A stretch of 64,000 nucleotides of DNA from Dipteronia dyeriana (GCA_032871835.1 CM065301.1:33736405-33800404); one strand, 5' to 3'. Positions 22,662 through 35,679 are shown, numbered from the stretch's first letter. Notes: generated from the sequence alone by a model not told the origin. Made by a program: numbers and translations.

Positions 22662-23002
22662 TTATTTATATAATATATATTCTCCACCACGATCAGACCT
22701 CAAAATTTTTATGCATTTTTCAAGTTGATTTTCTACTTCAGATTTAAATGCTTTGAACATGTCAAAAGCATCCGACTTATGTCTCATGAGATATACATAG
22801 CCAAATCTCATGTAATCATCCGTGAAAGTGATGAAGTTCTCATATCCACCTCTTGCTTGAATGCTTATAGGACCACACACATTAGTGTGTATCAATCCTA
22901 AGCATTTAGTGGCTCTTGTGCCTTTGGTCGTGAAAGGCCTTTTGGTTATTTTACCTTCCAAACAAGATTCACAAGCTGGTAGATCATCGACCTTTAAGTC
23001 AC
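22662..23002 (-). pseudogene. integrase fragment (C3)
   Basis: Integrase from the zinc-finger CESCLEGK (near 22975) through the catalytic core to SDRGGEY, where it is cut off near 22676. The first catalytic Asp is replaced by Asn in IHTNVCGP, the second is kept in SDRGGEY, and the third (Glu) is deleted. The upstream frame is shifted near 23003. It is dead through both truncation and active-site loss. Confidence 0.87.
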
Positions 23003-23432
23003 TTAGAGGCCGTCACTTACCAATCTTTTAATCCTATTAAGGTTAATATGACCTAGGCACAAATGCAATAGGTAGGTGTCATCTTTTGATAATTTTACTC
23101 TTTTATGATTAGGTTCTGTTGATTCCGTGTCTAACAAGTGAGAGACATTGTTATGCAAATAGAATAAACTATTTTCCAATGTACCTTTACAAATAAATTT
23201 GTTATTCTTACTAAAAATAAAATTAAATGTAATCGAATATCTAGATTTATTTAAAAAAGAAACTGAAATTAAATTCTTCTCGAAATAAGGTACATAATAA
23301 ATGTCTATTAAATCTAATTGCCTACGGGAATCTAAACTGATTCTAATATTTCCCACTACCAACGCTCCATTGCCTAAGCGCAAGTTTAATTCATTCTCAT
23401 TCAGTCTCTTCCTTTCCCGGAACCCCTTCTAG
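23003..23432 (-). pseudogene. protease C-terminus and pre-integrase region (C3)
   Basis: A family C segment beginning near LRLGNGALV and running through the ISVSFL region to the HLCLGHINLNRI zinc-finger half. The start at 23383 is not a real start. Comparison with C1 shows that the stretch containing the zinc knuckle and protease DSG motif, roughly 200 bases, is missing at about 23430: the basic gag tail KKQQKKK is followed almost at once by sequence equivalent to GFKERRRLNQNE of C1. Confidence 0.85.
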
Positions 23433-24105
23433 TTAGGCCTAAGTTGTTTCTTCTTCTGTTGTTTCTTAACAGTAGCAACTTTACTAACCGTATGAATCTT
23501 TTAACCCTTGCCTATCACAAGGATTTTGTCAGTGCTTTGATCATCTTGCATCAGGCACTACAAAGTGCACTTCTTATTATTCAAGGTGTAGTCCAACTTG
23601 AACTGATTAAAGGAATCTGACAGTGAGTTGACGATCATGTCAATTTTTGTCTCACCATCTATCTCAGCACCATTGAGTTCAGTAATATAGAGATGTGCTA
23701 TGACTTTAATCATGTGATATTTCATAAGCTGTCTAGGTTTCATCCTAAGATTCGTAAAAGTAGTCATTGTCTATCTTTTAGTCGTCCTAGACTTCATAGC
23801 AAACCTCTTATCCAAAGACATCATTATATCGGCAATATACTTCATTTCTTCATGTTGTTGTTGCAACACGTCAGAGATGGTGGCCATAATGTAACATTTA
23901 GCCATCTCATATGAAGTTACCCACTACTGATACTCGTATCTTTGCACCTCATTAGATTCATTAGTAAAAGATGGTGGTTTAGGAATAGACAGAATGAACT
24001 TATGTTTTTCATCTTGCAATAACACCCAATTTTCATTTTCCAAGTGACATAATTATCATCAGTTAAAGTATTATCTTTTAGAATTTTAATTAGAGATGAG
24101 GTCAT
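23433..24105 (-). pseudogene. gag (C3)
   Basis: The gag ATG is at 24105 (MTSSLIKILKDNTLTDDNY). The frame breaks after about 60 codons and homology resumes in another frame at 23767-23558 with NLRMKP and NSLSDSFNQFKLDYTLNN. The zinc knuckle is absent because of the deletion at about 23430. It would have been the particle protein. Confidence 0.87.
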
Positions 24106-25422
24106 GATTTCTTTATAATAACAAAAATTATATAAGTAAACAATCACGATAAAGAACTTTTAAATATTTATCTTGAATTAAATAAAATAATTCAATCGTA
24201 AAATTCAACGGTGACCCAACACCCATAAATGTCACGCCTCCTTTGGGAGTTCACACCATTTACTAGTTGAACGAGGTCCCAAATAATTGTTAACATAATA
24301 ACCGGTGTTTTCAATTTTAGCCTTGCGATTTCATTAACAAGAACTCTTGGGAGGATATAAATAAAATCACATTGAGTGGGTTATCAAGTTATCGACCTTC
24401 AATATTCCCGCACGAATATCCCTCATTTGGCCGTGAATATCGTTTGGGTTAATTGTCTAATCTATCATTGTAAGGAAGTATCTTGCTAAATTCCATTCAT
24501 GAATACCCCTTTGGGGTTTATTACGCGAAACATAAAGCTCAACTAAACTTGGAGGCCGTAGGTGTTCCAAAATACCTTCTCCCACTTAATTGTTTAAGGC
24601 ATGTGATTGAATTTCATAGAATGATTTACCACGTTATCTAGATGCCAATTAGATACCTAAACCATTCGATGCATGTTTATACCAAAAGAGATATATGGGT
24701 GGCACTCTTATTCTATGTGACATGTTATTAAACAATGACAAACATTGCAATATTTACAAAAATATAAATAGCTACAATTTTGGTCCATCCTAGAAAAACA
24801 AGTAAATTACATGTCTTGGAATACAAAAAAAAAACTCCTTTATTGGAGAACAAGTCTTCACGCGACCATCGTCCGTTTGGACACCCTCGGCTTCCTCCCA
24901 TGAAGGTGCGCACCCCTTAGCTCCATAGGGCTGCCATGCACAGGCCTTGGCATCAATGGGGCTGCCGTGCGCAGCCGATGCCACAACAATCATGGCTCGT
25001 GCTCATTCGCACGCACGATTGTTGCTATGGCACGCACAGTCCAAAACTAACCTTCGAGTCTTCGATACTTAAATGTATTATAGAAGAATTTTAAATAATA
25101 AAATACTACAGTTTTTTTGTCTGCAGTTTTTTATTACAATAGCAAAATAAGTTAAAAAACTTAGCAACTACCAAGAAGGAAATTACAGTGATGGTTAGCC
25201 ACCCTTCTTGTTACAATCCCAAAACAAAAATACATTGAAATTCTAGGATCAAAATTGAGCAATAAAAATCCACATGTTAAAACATTTTTATATATCCATA
25301 CATTCCAATGTAAATATATATGCGAATACCTAGAGTTTCATCTCTTTTTAAAACATACATATTAACAATAAAAAGAAATAGATTCATGTACACATACATC
25401 AATTAATTAATGGTACAACCAG
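24106..25422 (-). other. 5' leader of C3
   Basis: Non-coding leader colinear with C1 and C2, with a GC-rich block at 24880-25040 and the third copy of the leader hairpin (24985-25023). The long microsatellite of C1 and C2 is only a short TATATAT run here. Confidence 0.75.
24985..25023 (-). other. leader hairpin, C3 copy
   Basis: AACAATCATG and CACGATTGTT around a 19-base loop. The single imperfect pair becomes a G-U wobble when read as element-sense (minus-strand) RNA. Confidence 0.65.
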
Positions 25423-25434
25423 ACTCTAAAACCA
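25423..25434 (-). promoter_or_regulatory. degenerate primer-binding site of C3
   Basis: Same position as the other family C sites, but with three mismatches to the initiator-tRNA complement. Confidence 0.7.
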
Positions 25435-25436
25435 AT

Positions 25437-27743
25437 TGTAGGGAAAAAATCGGTTCAAAACACGGCAGAGACGTATAATTAGGGTTTGATATATTTAAAA
25501 AAATTCCCTTTAAAAGAAAGAACCTTATCAATCGTACCTTTTTATCGTGACGATTGAACAAGTATTGAATTTAATCCATAAGATCTTCCAATCTAATCAC
25601 GAATGTGAATAACCTAGGAGTGTTGGCTACCTTTCTTTAAATTGTATACCTGAGGATGAAAACAAACAAAATCTCTTTCTTTGTTAGTCACAATAATCCT
25701 CCAAGAAGAAAAACAAGGAATGTTAGGTCACTTGCGAATTATCAATCAATTTAATTGAAACTCACTTGAACCTTGATTCGATGTTATACAAAAAACCTTT
25801 TAATGAAAAAGGCCACTAGTGCGCTATCAAAAACAAAACGGTCTTTCTTCCTTTTACTCTTTGCTAAATTTTTACACACCAATCTTAAGAGTTGGACGAA
25901 TTTATCAAGAGAAAGAACCAAATTCTCTATGCTCAAAATTCTCTCTTGGCCGTATTTTCTCTAGCAAAAATTGGCTTGGCCGAATTTTTCTAACTAAAAT
26001 TGTAAGCTTGTCGGAATTCCTCTTCTTGGAATCAATAGCCTTGGCCGAAATTACCTTAAGATATATATAGGTTTCTTAAATCCTCTCCTAGAAAGGATTT
26101 ACTTGGTGGGCAAGAATCATATCTCTAGGTGGATTTACTTGGTGACAAAGAATCCTTTTCTAAAAAAAAAAAAAATTCTTTTCCACACTAAGAATCCTAA
26201 TCCAACTCAAATAGTGTATCTATTCAATAACCAATTATTGAATATAATTATATTGTGACTAAATCAAAAACTTCGCAATAGAAATTAAATATTTCATAAT
26301 TTGACTAGACAAATAAATTCCTATTATTTATCTACTTATCAAATATAGTATTTGATACTTATCATATTACCAACAATAATATGACTCTAGGAAACCATCT
26401 CTTACTAGAAATGATATTTTGACTTTAAATTAAATAATTAATTAATTAGTTTCTATTTAAAAAAATAATAAAATAAAAAATAATATATAAGACTAATAAA
26501 TAGTCCCTTGCGGCCCAAGCTTATATATATGGGTCAAATATTGTTTTTCCTATTTTATTAAATCCATTGGACTTAAATTAAAAATCCACCTGTGAACTAG
26601 ACCCATTCTTACTAAAAGAAACAAGTCAACATGCCTTAATACAATTGTAGATGGACCCATAAATTGGTCCGGTAGAATATAACAAGTGATCCATATAAGT
26701 TCGTGTGAATTAAAGATCTTAGCGGGCTATCTAAATTTGAGTTCCAATAGACATAACCTAATCACAATCAATAAATGATTCACTTATATCCGATCTCTTC
26801 ATTTTAGTTCATTCCACTAAAGAAATAAATTTGAACTCTTTAAAAAAGATAGAATAAGTTAATATTGCTCATTCATATCCTAGAAAATCTTAATGGAGAA
26901 AGTGTATCCTCGTGAAGAATACCAGTAATCGCCAAGAGCTCATAGACGCCTATAGCTCTCCAAGTTACTATATTTACTCATATGACCACATTTTGAACTT
27001 GGATATTTTGACTTGTCTAGAATCTATATTTCAATAGACACTATTGAACACTTAACATTAAGATTTAATATTCAATACATCCAAACATTCATATGACGAT
27101 ATTCTACTCTCATTTAATAAATGGAGTCACAATGTTCATATCTATAAATAAAGTCCTCTATCGATTAACAAATGAATACTACCAAACTATCGAGGATAGA
27201 CTATGCTATATAATCATACTCATTGATAGCTCAAATGATAACACTTGCAACCATAAATCCATCGTTTATCCCAAGATTAAGATAGACTCTCTGATTATCT
27301 TCAAGTGAAAACTTTTATTCATTGACGGTTCTTAGATAAAGTATTTCACTGTGATCCTATTCAATGCGCCCAGTGCACTAGATTCTTTTTCCCAAAGACA
27401 CCACACTTTGATGATTTTTACTCATCAAAACACATTTGATCCCACTCAAATGTTAGCAAAAGAATCTACAACTTTGACAAGGTAAAGGCACCCAACCTTT
27501 ATCTTAAGTTGTGAATATTATTTAAGACTTACTAAAGAATTGTGTCTACCTCATACATATATAGATGTATGAACAATTCTTCTTTTCTCATAGTCTTTTG
27601 ACCTTATGATTATTTACTTTTGACAATTATACCAATTAAACTATTAATGCTATAAGATTTGTTATACTAGAAATCACTTTTATTAATATGAAAAGATTGT
27701 CAAATAAATTATTACACTCTTGCTATCGAGCATAATCCCGACA
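25437..27743 (-). repeat. 5' LTR of C3 (2307 bp)
   Basis: From TGTAGGG to CCCGACA. A TATA stretch lies at 26061-26070 on the minus strand. It includes a short poly-A run (26161-26174). It preserves the uninterrupted target into which B jumped in C2. Confidence 0.9.
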
Positions 27744-28499
27744 AGAAGATATTTATATAATCATATAAGCCAATTTAATGCAACTCAATTAAAAGGATAG
27801 AAACAAAAAGATTTATTTCAAGAAAATGTGTGAATCAAAAGTGCTCTGCATACAAGACATGTTGCATTCAAGTCCATAAAATGATGGTATTTGGCAAATC
27901 AAATGACAAAGGTTTCCAATAGAATTCAAACCAATTATACCATTTGTCATGAGAGAAGCAAGGATATAGAGTTTTCATATATGTCAAGTTTTAATAGCAC
28001 TATATCCAACTCTATAAGCGAAACATGACATGAGCGACTTTGCACCCTATTTGATTTTTCCGGGTAAAATACCCGTATGATAGTAGCCATGTTCAACTAA
28101 TAAAGAAAGAGAGACATTGATTAAACATTTAAGTCCCACTAGCATTTTCGCACATTGTTTTGCATTTAACAATAGCAATTACAATTCATTTTTTTTCATT
28201 ATTCATTAGCATGTCATTAAAGAATCATGATGTCTTGGAGATAACTATAGGTCATTCAACATGTACTTCCTACGTAGATTTCCTAGTCCAAAATAGCATG
28301 TTTAAACATAATTATAACATGGATTATAATCAAAGCAAAGTTCACACTTATTGAAGAAAATATAATATAATATAAGTGCAACCAAGCTACTCAAGCAATC
28401 AAAAGGAGCAAAAATATTTCCAATTTTTTGCACGCAACAAGTATACAACATCTATCTTTGCTTGAGTTCCCCATATGGGGTCAAATCCAAAATTCATCA
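27744..28499 (-). other. 3' spacer of E, truncated
   Basis: Non-coding, similar on the reverse strand to the first part of the B spacer (19500-20280). The polypurine tract and 3' LTR are missing because the element stops at the C3 LTR. Confidence 0.78.
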
Positions 28500-29780
28500 C
28501 TAAACAAGGCAAATCCTAATAGATCTACTAAGTGTTTTAAATTGAGTAGAGTCTAAGGGTTTAGCAAATAAATCCACTAGTTTATCATTAGTACCTACAT
28601 GTTCAAGTACTATGCATTTATTTTCAACAATTCTTTAATGAAATGATGGTGGATGTCAATATGCTTAGTTCTAGAATGTTGAACCGGATTCTTGAAAATA
28701 TTAATAGAACTCATGTTATCACAAAAGAGAGTAAAAGTACCGTGATTGAATTCATAGTTGACTAGCATTTGCTTCATCCAAAGGAGTTGTGTGAATCCAC
28801 TCCCAGTAGCTATGTACTCGACGTCCGCCATAGACAAGGAAATTGAGTTTTGCTTCTTGCAAAACCAAGAGGCTAGATTGTTCCCAAGGAAGAAGCAACC
28901 GCCTGATGTACTTTTCTTATCATCACAATTCTTGCTTGATCCGCATCACAAAAGCCTACAAGACTAGCATTAGTGTCAAAAGAGTACCAAATCCTATAGT
29001 TGTTTGTCTTATTCACATAGCAAATGATTCTCTTAACGCAAGAAAGATGAGACTCCTTAAGATCCGATTGGTACCTAGCACACACACCCACACCAAAAGA
29101 GATATCGAGCCTACTTGCGGTCAAATAAAGCAAGCTACCAATCATTCCCTGATATAGTGTTTGTTCCACACTTTTACCCCTAGCATCCTTGTTTAGCTCC
29201 AAAGTGGTACTCTTGGGTGTATCACAATGTTTGGCATTTTCAACGCCAAATTTCTTCACTAGGTTTTTGGCATATTTAGATTGGGATATGAAGATCCCAT
29301 CACCCATTTGCTTAATTTGCAACCCTATGAAGTAACTTAGCTTACCAAAAATGCTCACTCAAATTCATGAGACACGATATCAACAAATTATTGGACTTTG
29401 GTGTTATTGGTGGAGCCAAAACCTATATCATCAATATAGATTTGAGCTATAAAGAGCTCATCATTGTCTTTCTTAGTGAATAAAGTCTTGTTAACACTAC
29501 CTTTTGAGTATCCGTTGTCAACAAGATATAGAGTGAGGCGTTCATACCAAGCCTTCAGTGTTTGTTTCAACCCATATAAAGCCTTCTTGAGGCGATAGAC
29601 ATGATCGGGGTGGTGTGTATCCACAAACCGTTTGAGTTGCTCAACAAACTCTTCCTCTTGCAAGAAGCCATTGAGAAAGGCACTCTTAACATCTATTTGA
29701 TGCAATTTGAACTTGTGCACAGAAGAGATGGATAAAAGAAGCCTAATGGACTCTAGACGGGCAACCAGAGCAAAAGTCTC
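28500..29780 (-). pseudogene. reverse transcriptase and RNase H of E
   Basis: RT boxes HQIDVKSAFLNG and YGLKQTLKAWYE lie within 29720-29550, with the active site YIDD at 29438-29427 (Val to Ile, a known natural variant). Then LSYFIGLQIK and LTASRLDISFGVG, and RNase H with VEYIATGSGF, LFCDNMSSIN and TKHIDIHHHFIKEL. The C-terminal tail ends at a stop near 28500. Frame breaks occur around 29388-29358, 28873-28837 and 28610. It is dead, but its domain layout is complete. Confidence 0.9.
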
Positions 29781-31160
29781 CTTAAAGTCGATACCCTCAA
29801 TTTGAGAGTATCATTGTGCTAAAAGCCTATCCTTTTTTCACACAATGTTGCCATCCTCATCGGATTTTTTCCTATAGACCCACTTGGTGCCTATCACATT
29901 AGTGCTCTTAGGCCAAGGAACTAAAGTCCAAACCTCATTCCTTTCGAATTGGTTTAGCTCTTCTTGCATGGCAAGAACCCAAAGTTCATTATTTAAGGCT
30001 TCATCAACCTTCTTGGGTTCTATTTGAGAGGTGTAACATGTGTAGCTAATTAAATTAGCCATTTGACGCCTAGTTCTAACTCCCTCATTAATCTCTCCAA
30101 TGATGTCATCTTTATTATGGAGTTTTCTAACCCATGGAGCGGGTTTATTAGAGTTCAAGAGAGGAACTCTATCAATAGGTTATGTGGTATCATCATCAAG
30201 ATTAGAATTTTCAACATTAGGAGTCTCCATAACCTTTTCCAAGGAAGAGCCATCAACTATAACTACCACCTCCTCATGGTCATTAGATTTGAGCCTTGTA
30301 TCATCAATGACAACATTGGATGATTCCGTGATGGTTCGAAACTTTAAACTGAAAACTCTATAGGCTCTACTATTCAAGGCATAACAAATAAAGATACATT
30401 CATCACTCTTAGCATCAAATTTGCCAAGTTGATCACGGTCATTTAAAATGTAGTATTTGCTTCCAAAAGTATGGAAGTAGCTAACATTTGACTTTCTACC
30501 TTTCCATAACTCATAGGAGGTTGCCTAATGTAGGGTCTTAGAAAGACTCTATTTCCTATATAGCATGCTGTATTGGTGGCTTCGGCCTATAGGTTCCTAG
30601 GGACATTGTTGCTAAGCAACATCACACATTCTATCTCTTGAAGGACCCTATTCTTCCTCTCAACAACTCCATTCTGTTAAGGAGTCCTAAGAGCCAAAAA
30701 CTCATGAGAAAAGCCTAGATTATTGCAATAGTTTTCAAATTGGGCATTTTCAAACTCCTTCTCATGGTCACTCATAATCCGTTTAATGCTTTTAATGTTA
30801 GAGTTCATTTCATTTTGAATTTTGGTACAATGCATTTCAAACTTATCAAAAGTTTTGGATTTTTCTCTAAGAAATTAAGTCCATGTGTACCTAGAGAAAT
30901 TATCTACAAAAACAAAAATGTATCTCTTTCCACCTAAACTCTCAGTTTGCATGGGACCCATAAGATCCATATGGAGAAGCTATAGAGGCTTCTTGGTGAA
31001 GAGATACTTGCTATTTTTATGCATGCTCTTGGTTTGCTTCCCTTATTGACAAGGTCCACAAACACCATTTGCCTTTTTCCCAAGCTTGGGAAGGCCTCAC
31101 ATAACATTGAACTTATCTAAGATTCGTAAATCCCGATGGTTCATGCCATAACTCAATTTA
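29781..31160 (-). pseudogene. integrase of E
   Basis: Fragments in several frames. The core starts near 30985 (HMDLMGPMQTESLGGK) and continues through a SDHEKEF stretch, VVERKNRVLQE (about 30670-30640) and NRVFLRP. The C-terminal linker has RTRRQMANLISYTCYTSQ (about 30075-30020) and VPWPKSTNVIGTKWVYRKK (about 29930-29875). Many stops and small indels, including changes at the PQQN motif. The overall resemblance to B integrase is close, so B and E are sister families. Confidence 0.87.
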
Positions 31161-31560
31161 CTCATCCTTAGACACATTGCAAGTGACTATACTAGCTTCA
31201 AGACAATAACAATTGACAATAGATCTCATTCTTTTTAACAAGGTTTATCCGTTGGGAAATAGGATAGATCAATCATTTTTGGAAAATAAGACACAAAGTA
31301 TTTCATCACTTAAATGTGAAATGCTTATCAAATTGGCTTTAGGACATCAACAAGCAAATCATTAGATAATGAGAGTAATCCAGGAATGGAAATGGTTCAT
31401 TTCCCTTTAAATTTCTTCTTGGATCCTTTACCAAAGGTGACATTTGCTTGTTCCCCCATGAAAAGAGTCTTAAAGAAACTCTTGTTTCCTATCATGTTCC
31501 TAGAGCACCCACTATCCAAAAACCATAATTTAGAAGAATTTGACTTTATTGCAATTTGTG
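31161..31560 (-). pseudogene. protease of E
   Basis: The aspartic-protease active site WFLDSGCSRNM lies at about 31523-31490 (Asp-Ser-Gly codons 31516-31508). The sequence then degrades through the GKGSKK motif towards the integrase zinc finger. No continuous frame remains. Identified by motif and by its position between gag and integrase. Confidence 0.82.
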
Positions 31561-33650
31561 AAACATGTCAAAAGTTTTCATCTCTTCTAATCCACCTAGG
31601 TGAAACATTTTCTTTCCTAATGGCCAATTGTTCATGGGCTCTAGATGTCCTAGGATCATGCAAAATTTTCATTTTTCCTAGTGACATGCATCTTGGCTTT
31701 AGCCTCTTTCTTTTCTATCATGCTTTCAATTCTACACGGTTTTATATAATGAAAGCAATTTGGTCGAATGTGACCATCAATACCATAAAAATGACATGTA
31801 GGGATAAAGTTAGGAATCATACCATAGCTTTTAGGTTGCATTAAAGCCTTCCCATGTCTTTGTGGTTGTCTTTGTTCTTGATAAGGATCTATTTTTCTTT
31901 GTTGTTGAACAAGACTTGATTACTTCCTTGGTTGAGTTTGCATGGTAGGTTTCTTCCTTTTATGAGCTTTCGGTTAAAGGAAGTTAGCTTGAAGAGTTCT
32001 TGTAAGATAAGCTTGAGGTAGACTTTTTGGCGCCACCTTCACTTGTGCACTTCTTGAACACTCTTCTAGGATAAGTTTCTTCCTAGGTGATTGATGAGGA
32101 GAAGACTCCTTGAGATTCATGCTCTTGTCAAATATGGTCTTGCTTGGAGTAGAGAACATCTTGTCATCTTCAAACCGAATCCCTTTCTTATCACTTGGCC
32201 TCTTTCCAACATCTAACATGTGGTCAAGTTTTTTAGTGCTAGAGTTGATTATGGCCATCAACTCTTTAGCATCTTTAAACTCTTTCTTCAACCTTTCTTC
32301 ACTCCTCTAAGATAAGTATAACTCGTTTCTTAGCTTATCTTTACTCTCCATGGTTCTCACCAATTCTTCACTTAATTGGTCAACTTGAGTTGAGAGCTCT
32401 AGGTTTTCTTCCTTTAATCTGTTAATTTCATTCTTGTTCTTTAACCTTGAACTCTCAAACCTAGCCATATAGTCCTTGAGATCCATCCTGTCTACATTTC
32501 CATATGTGGATTGTGATGAAAATCCATCATCACTTGAGTCATTTCCCTCTTGACTCTCATTTTTTTCTTCACTAGCATCTTCGCTCTTATGAGAAGAATC
32601 AAAGGCTATGAAGTTAGCCATGAGTTCTTCATCATCTAAAGACTCATCTCCTTTATTGGAGTTATCACTTTCACTTCATGTGGCGGCTAGCACTTTTCCC
32701 TTTTTTTTGACATTGTTATTGGCACATTCGGGGGCAAAATAACCTATCCCACCATATTCGTAGCCTCTAACCCTTTTCTTTTTGATCTTTTCTTACCTAG
32801 ACTCAAGCTTTTTGGAGGGAGTCTTTTCTTGCAAGTCTTGGCCCTTGTATCTGAAACCTTTTTTCTCGGACTTGTTGAATTTCTTGAACTTTCTCATCAA
32901 TAATGCCATTTCTTTGTCCGAGTTATCAATCTCCTCTTTATCATCTTTGGAGGCTTTCAAAGCAATTCCCTTTTACTTTTTAGGAGGTGTAGAGGTAAGA
33001 CACTTCCTAGATTCATAAGCTAGAAGCTTCCCAATCACCTCACTTGGCTTCATATCCTTGTAAGCATTGTTCTCTTCTGAAGCCGTTACCTTGGACTCAA
33101 ATCTATCGGGTAGAGATCTCATAATATTTTGCTTGATCTTTCTATCCGAATAAGGGACACCAAGTTGATGACTTTCGTTCACAATGTCCATCAACCTCAC
33201 TTTAAAGTCATTGAAGCATTTGTTCTCATCCATCCTAAGGAACTCAAACTACGTTTGGAGAACTTGAAGCTTTGATTCCTTACCAACTTCGGTTCCCTCA
33301 TGTGTAACCTCTAGGATATTAAATGCCTCCTTGGCTATCCTAGTGTTTTGAACTAGCTTGTACTGATTCTCATCCATTGCACATAGGATGGCATGAATTG
33401 CTTTCCTAATCCATTTTGATGCCTTAAATTCTTGTGCATTCCATTGTGCCTTTGGCTTGAGTACATCCTCTCCTCTATCCATAGAAGTCATCATTTGTGG
33501 TGTTTAGCCATCTTCAACCGCCATCCATGCCCTATCATGGATTTTACAAATGTACGACTCCATCTTGCCTTACCAAAAGGCATAATTCAACCCGGTGAGT
33601 AGGGGAGGTCTTGTGCTTGAAGCACCCACATTGCCACCATTTCCACTCAT
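31561..33650 (-). pseudogene. gag of E
   Basis: The start ATG at 33650 opens MSGNGGNVGASSTRPP, nearly the same as in B. TAA follows the NYAFW motif after 24 codons and TAG interrupts soon after EDG. The UBN2 core runs through KAQWNAQEFKASKW and LVQNTRIAKEA (33494-33249) and MDENKCFNDFKVRLMD (33233 onwards). An acidic stretch and a long coiled coil (32621-32307, then 32291-31974) lead to the zinc knuckle at about 31800-31756, CHFYGIDGHIRPNC, in which the second Cys is Tyr. Several frameshifts. The element has a short leader, unlike family C. Confidence 0.88.
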
Positions 33651-33762
33651 AGTGTTTATGAATGAATAAAATGAATGCAAAAGTATTAATGATCAAAGAA
33701 TCACACAAAATAAAAAAACACACTAAAGTGAGCAAGGATCACCTATGTATATCTAGGAACCC

Positions 33763-33774
33763 CTTCTAATGCCA
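33763..33774 (-). promoter_or_regulatory. degenerate primer-binding site of E
   Basis: Same position and phase as in the other elements, but with four mismatches to TGGTATCAGAGC. Assigned by position next to the LTR end. Confidence 0.65.
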
Positions 33775-33776
33775 AT

Positions 33777-35385
33777 TGAAACAAATTATGGTGCATTTAA
33801 TAACAATCTAGATGTGTTGAATAGATTGTAGTCAATTTTAACCAATTTTCGTTAATGGCCAATTAGATGAAAATACCCCTAACTAGTCACAATAATAAAA
33901 CAAGTGTAATAAATATGGAATTAAAATAAAGACTTGATCTTTATGTGGAAACCCTCCACATGGGAAAAACCACGGGCTTTTAAGTGTGCCACACTCGAAC
34001 AACGAATCCACTAATGATAGAGGCGTTACAACCTACTCCCGGTATATAACCCACTACCACTACCTAATCCTAGTATTAAGTGCACCTAGTCCAATTTGCT
34101 TACGATTTAAGCTACCTACTCCCAGAAGCAACACAAGTCTTACTTATCAATGAAGAGATAAAATGGCATATGTGAATATATGATGCTATTCAAAGAACAA
34201 ACAAGGCTAAGGAACCTTATATGCTTATCTAGCATAATGAGATGACATTTAAAACAATCCTAGATATCAAGATGTAAATGACATGTTCATAAAGCTTAGC
34301 TAAACATAGATCAAACAATCATATGAAGCTATCACAATACAACACTCAATTATTTAGTCATAAACAATCTCTATTTGTATGTTGAATATATTCTAAGAGC
34401 ATACAAATGATAAAAGAGATGGCTTGGTAAGAAAACCACTTAACTTATATGAAGATAGTGAGAAGCTTACCAAACAAGATATGATGATGCAAAAACATAC
34501 ATGGATGCACTCTATATGACCATAGATGATGCAAGATGATGTTTTTATACATAAAGAGATGCTTTTAGTGTAAAAAGGTAAGTTCTTGTGAGATGTTTCC
34601 TTTTGAAATATGTTCTAAGGAAAAGATATGATGTTTGGAACTCTTAAAACGACCTGAATATGAAAAGACATATTTATATGGGTAAAAAATGAAGTGTTTT
34701 CGTTTTGAATTTTTTTTGCAAAATTAGCATAGTGCGCTGGTCTGAACCCGCGAAGTGACCCGTGCACACCCTCGTTAGGCCGCATAAGTGTTCGCACATG
34801 GGCCTCAACCAAAGAGATACAAAATCTCAACAAGTGAAATGCGTGGGACTGCGCGGGTTCCAACCTGTGCAAGTGTCTATGCATTGACCTAACATCAAGA
34901 GATTGAAAATCCTCAATCTTCTCATTATGCGAGTAGTGCACAGGTAGGCACCCACGTATAGACCCACACACTTCCCTGTTATGGATTTTTTAAAGTAAAA
35001 AATCCACCCCACCAAAACACACAACGAATTCAAGATAAAACAATGAAGCACACATGCATAACAATTCAAATGCAAGTTAGTGTTTGTGTGTGTGAGCAGC
35101 ACATAATGCATGTCAATTAAAATTCAAAGATGTGATCAAAATAAACATGCAAGAGGAGTTATCAATTCATGAAAGCACATATTTAGACGCACAATATATA
35201 CTTACAAAGAATTATGCATAAGTTGTGAGTGTGTGCACTTATCTCCTCAAAGCATGCAAGCATTTAGAATATTACCTTTGGCACTTCTTCTTGTAAGGTC
35301 TTGAGAGCCTAAGCTGTCCTTACATAAAAACCCCAACATGTGGTTTGTTCACAAAATATGTCAATCAATAAATGAGGACTTTACA
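33777..35385 (-). repeat. 5' LTR of E (1609 bp)
   Basis: From TGAAACAAATT (33777) to the outer end GGACTTTACA (35385). On the minus strand it starts TGTAAAGTCC and contains a GC-rich palindromic block (about 34735-34975) and the conserved box (33941-33973). Short ORFs here are not genes. Confidence 0.85.
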
Positions 35386-35569
35386 GAGGGTTTCCATGTA
35401 AAAATCAAGTGTTGTTTATTTCTGTACTCTTTACTTGGTTTTGTATGTTTGTTTTATTGGGTGAATTTGAATATTGACTAATCAAGAAAAATTTGGTAAT
35501 TAAGTTGATTAAAACCTATTCACCCCCTTCTTTCTAAGTTGTGTTGAGACATGTTTTAGGGAATTTTCA
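35386..35569 (+). repeat. 3' end of the D1 5' LTR
   Basis: Matches the last 190 bases of the LTR at 37479-39205, including GAGGGTTT, TTGTTTATTTCTG and the end GGGAATTTTCA. The rest was separated by the E insertion at 35385/35386. Confidence 0.9.
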
Positions 35570-35571
35570 AT

Positions 35572-35583
35572 TGGTATCAGAGC
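35572..35583 (+). promoter_or_regulatory. primer-binding site of D1
   Basis: A perfect TGGTATCAGAGC two bases after the LTR end. Confidence 0.92.
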
Positions 35584-35679
35584 GGGTTCCTAGACATACT
35601 TAGGTGATCCAAGCTCTTGTTTTTGTGTCTTTCACTTGTTTGCATTTGATTGTTGCAATCATCTCATTCATTAAACACC

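Larger units (their letters stand above)
22661..27743 (-). mobile_element. element C3: deleted Angela/BARE-like copia
   Basis: On the minus strand: LTR (27743-25437), degenerate PBS, leader, gag, protease remnant and the first part of integrase, ending in a deletion junction with the C2 LTR. RT, RNase H and a 3' LTR are missing. The outer LTR end at 27743 abuts the E spacer; the expected duplication is 27744-27748 (agaag), partner not found. Confidence 0.82.
27744..35385 (-). mobile_element. element E: Sirevirus-like copia lacking its 3' LTR
   Basis: On the minus strand: 5' LTR (35385-33777), PBS, gag (from 33650), protease, integrase, RT, RNase H (to 28500), then a 3' spacer cut at 27744 by C3. 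All domains are degraded. The outer LTR end at 35385 abuts D1 LTR sequence, so E inserted into D1; the expected duplication is 35386-35390 (gaggg). Confidence 0.9.
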
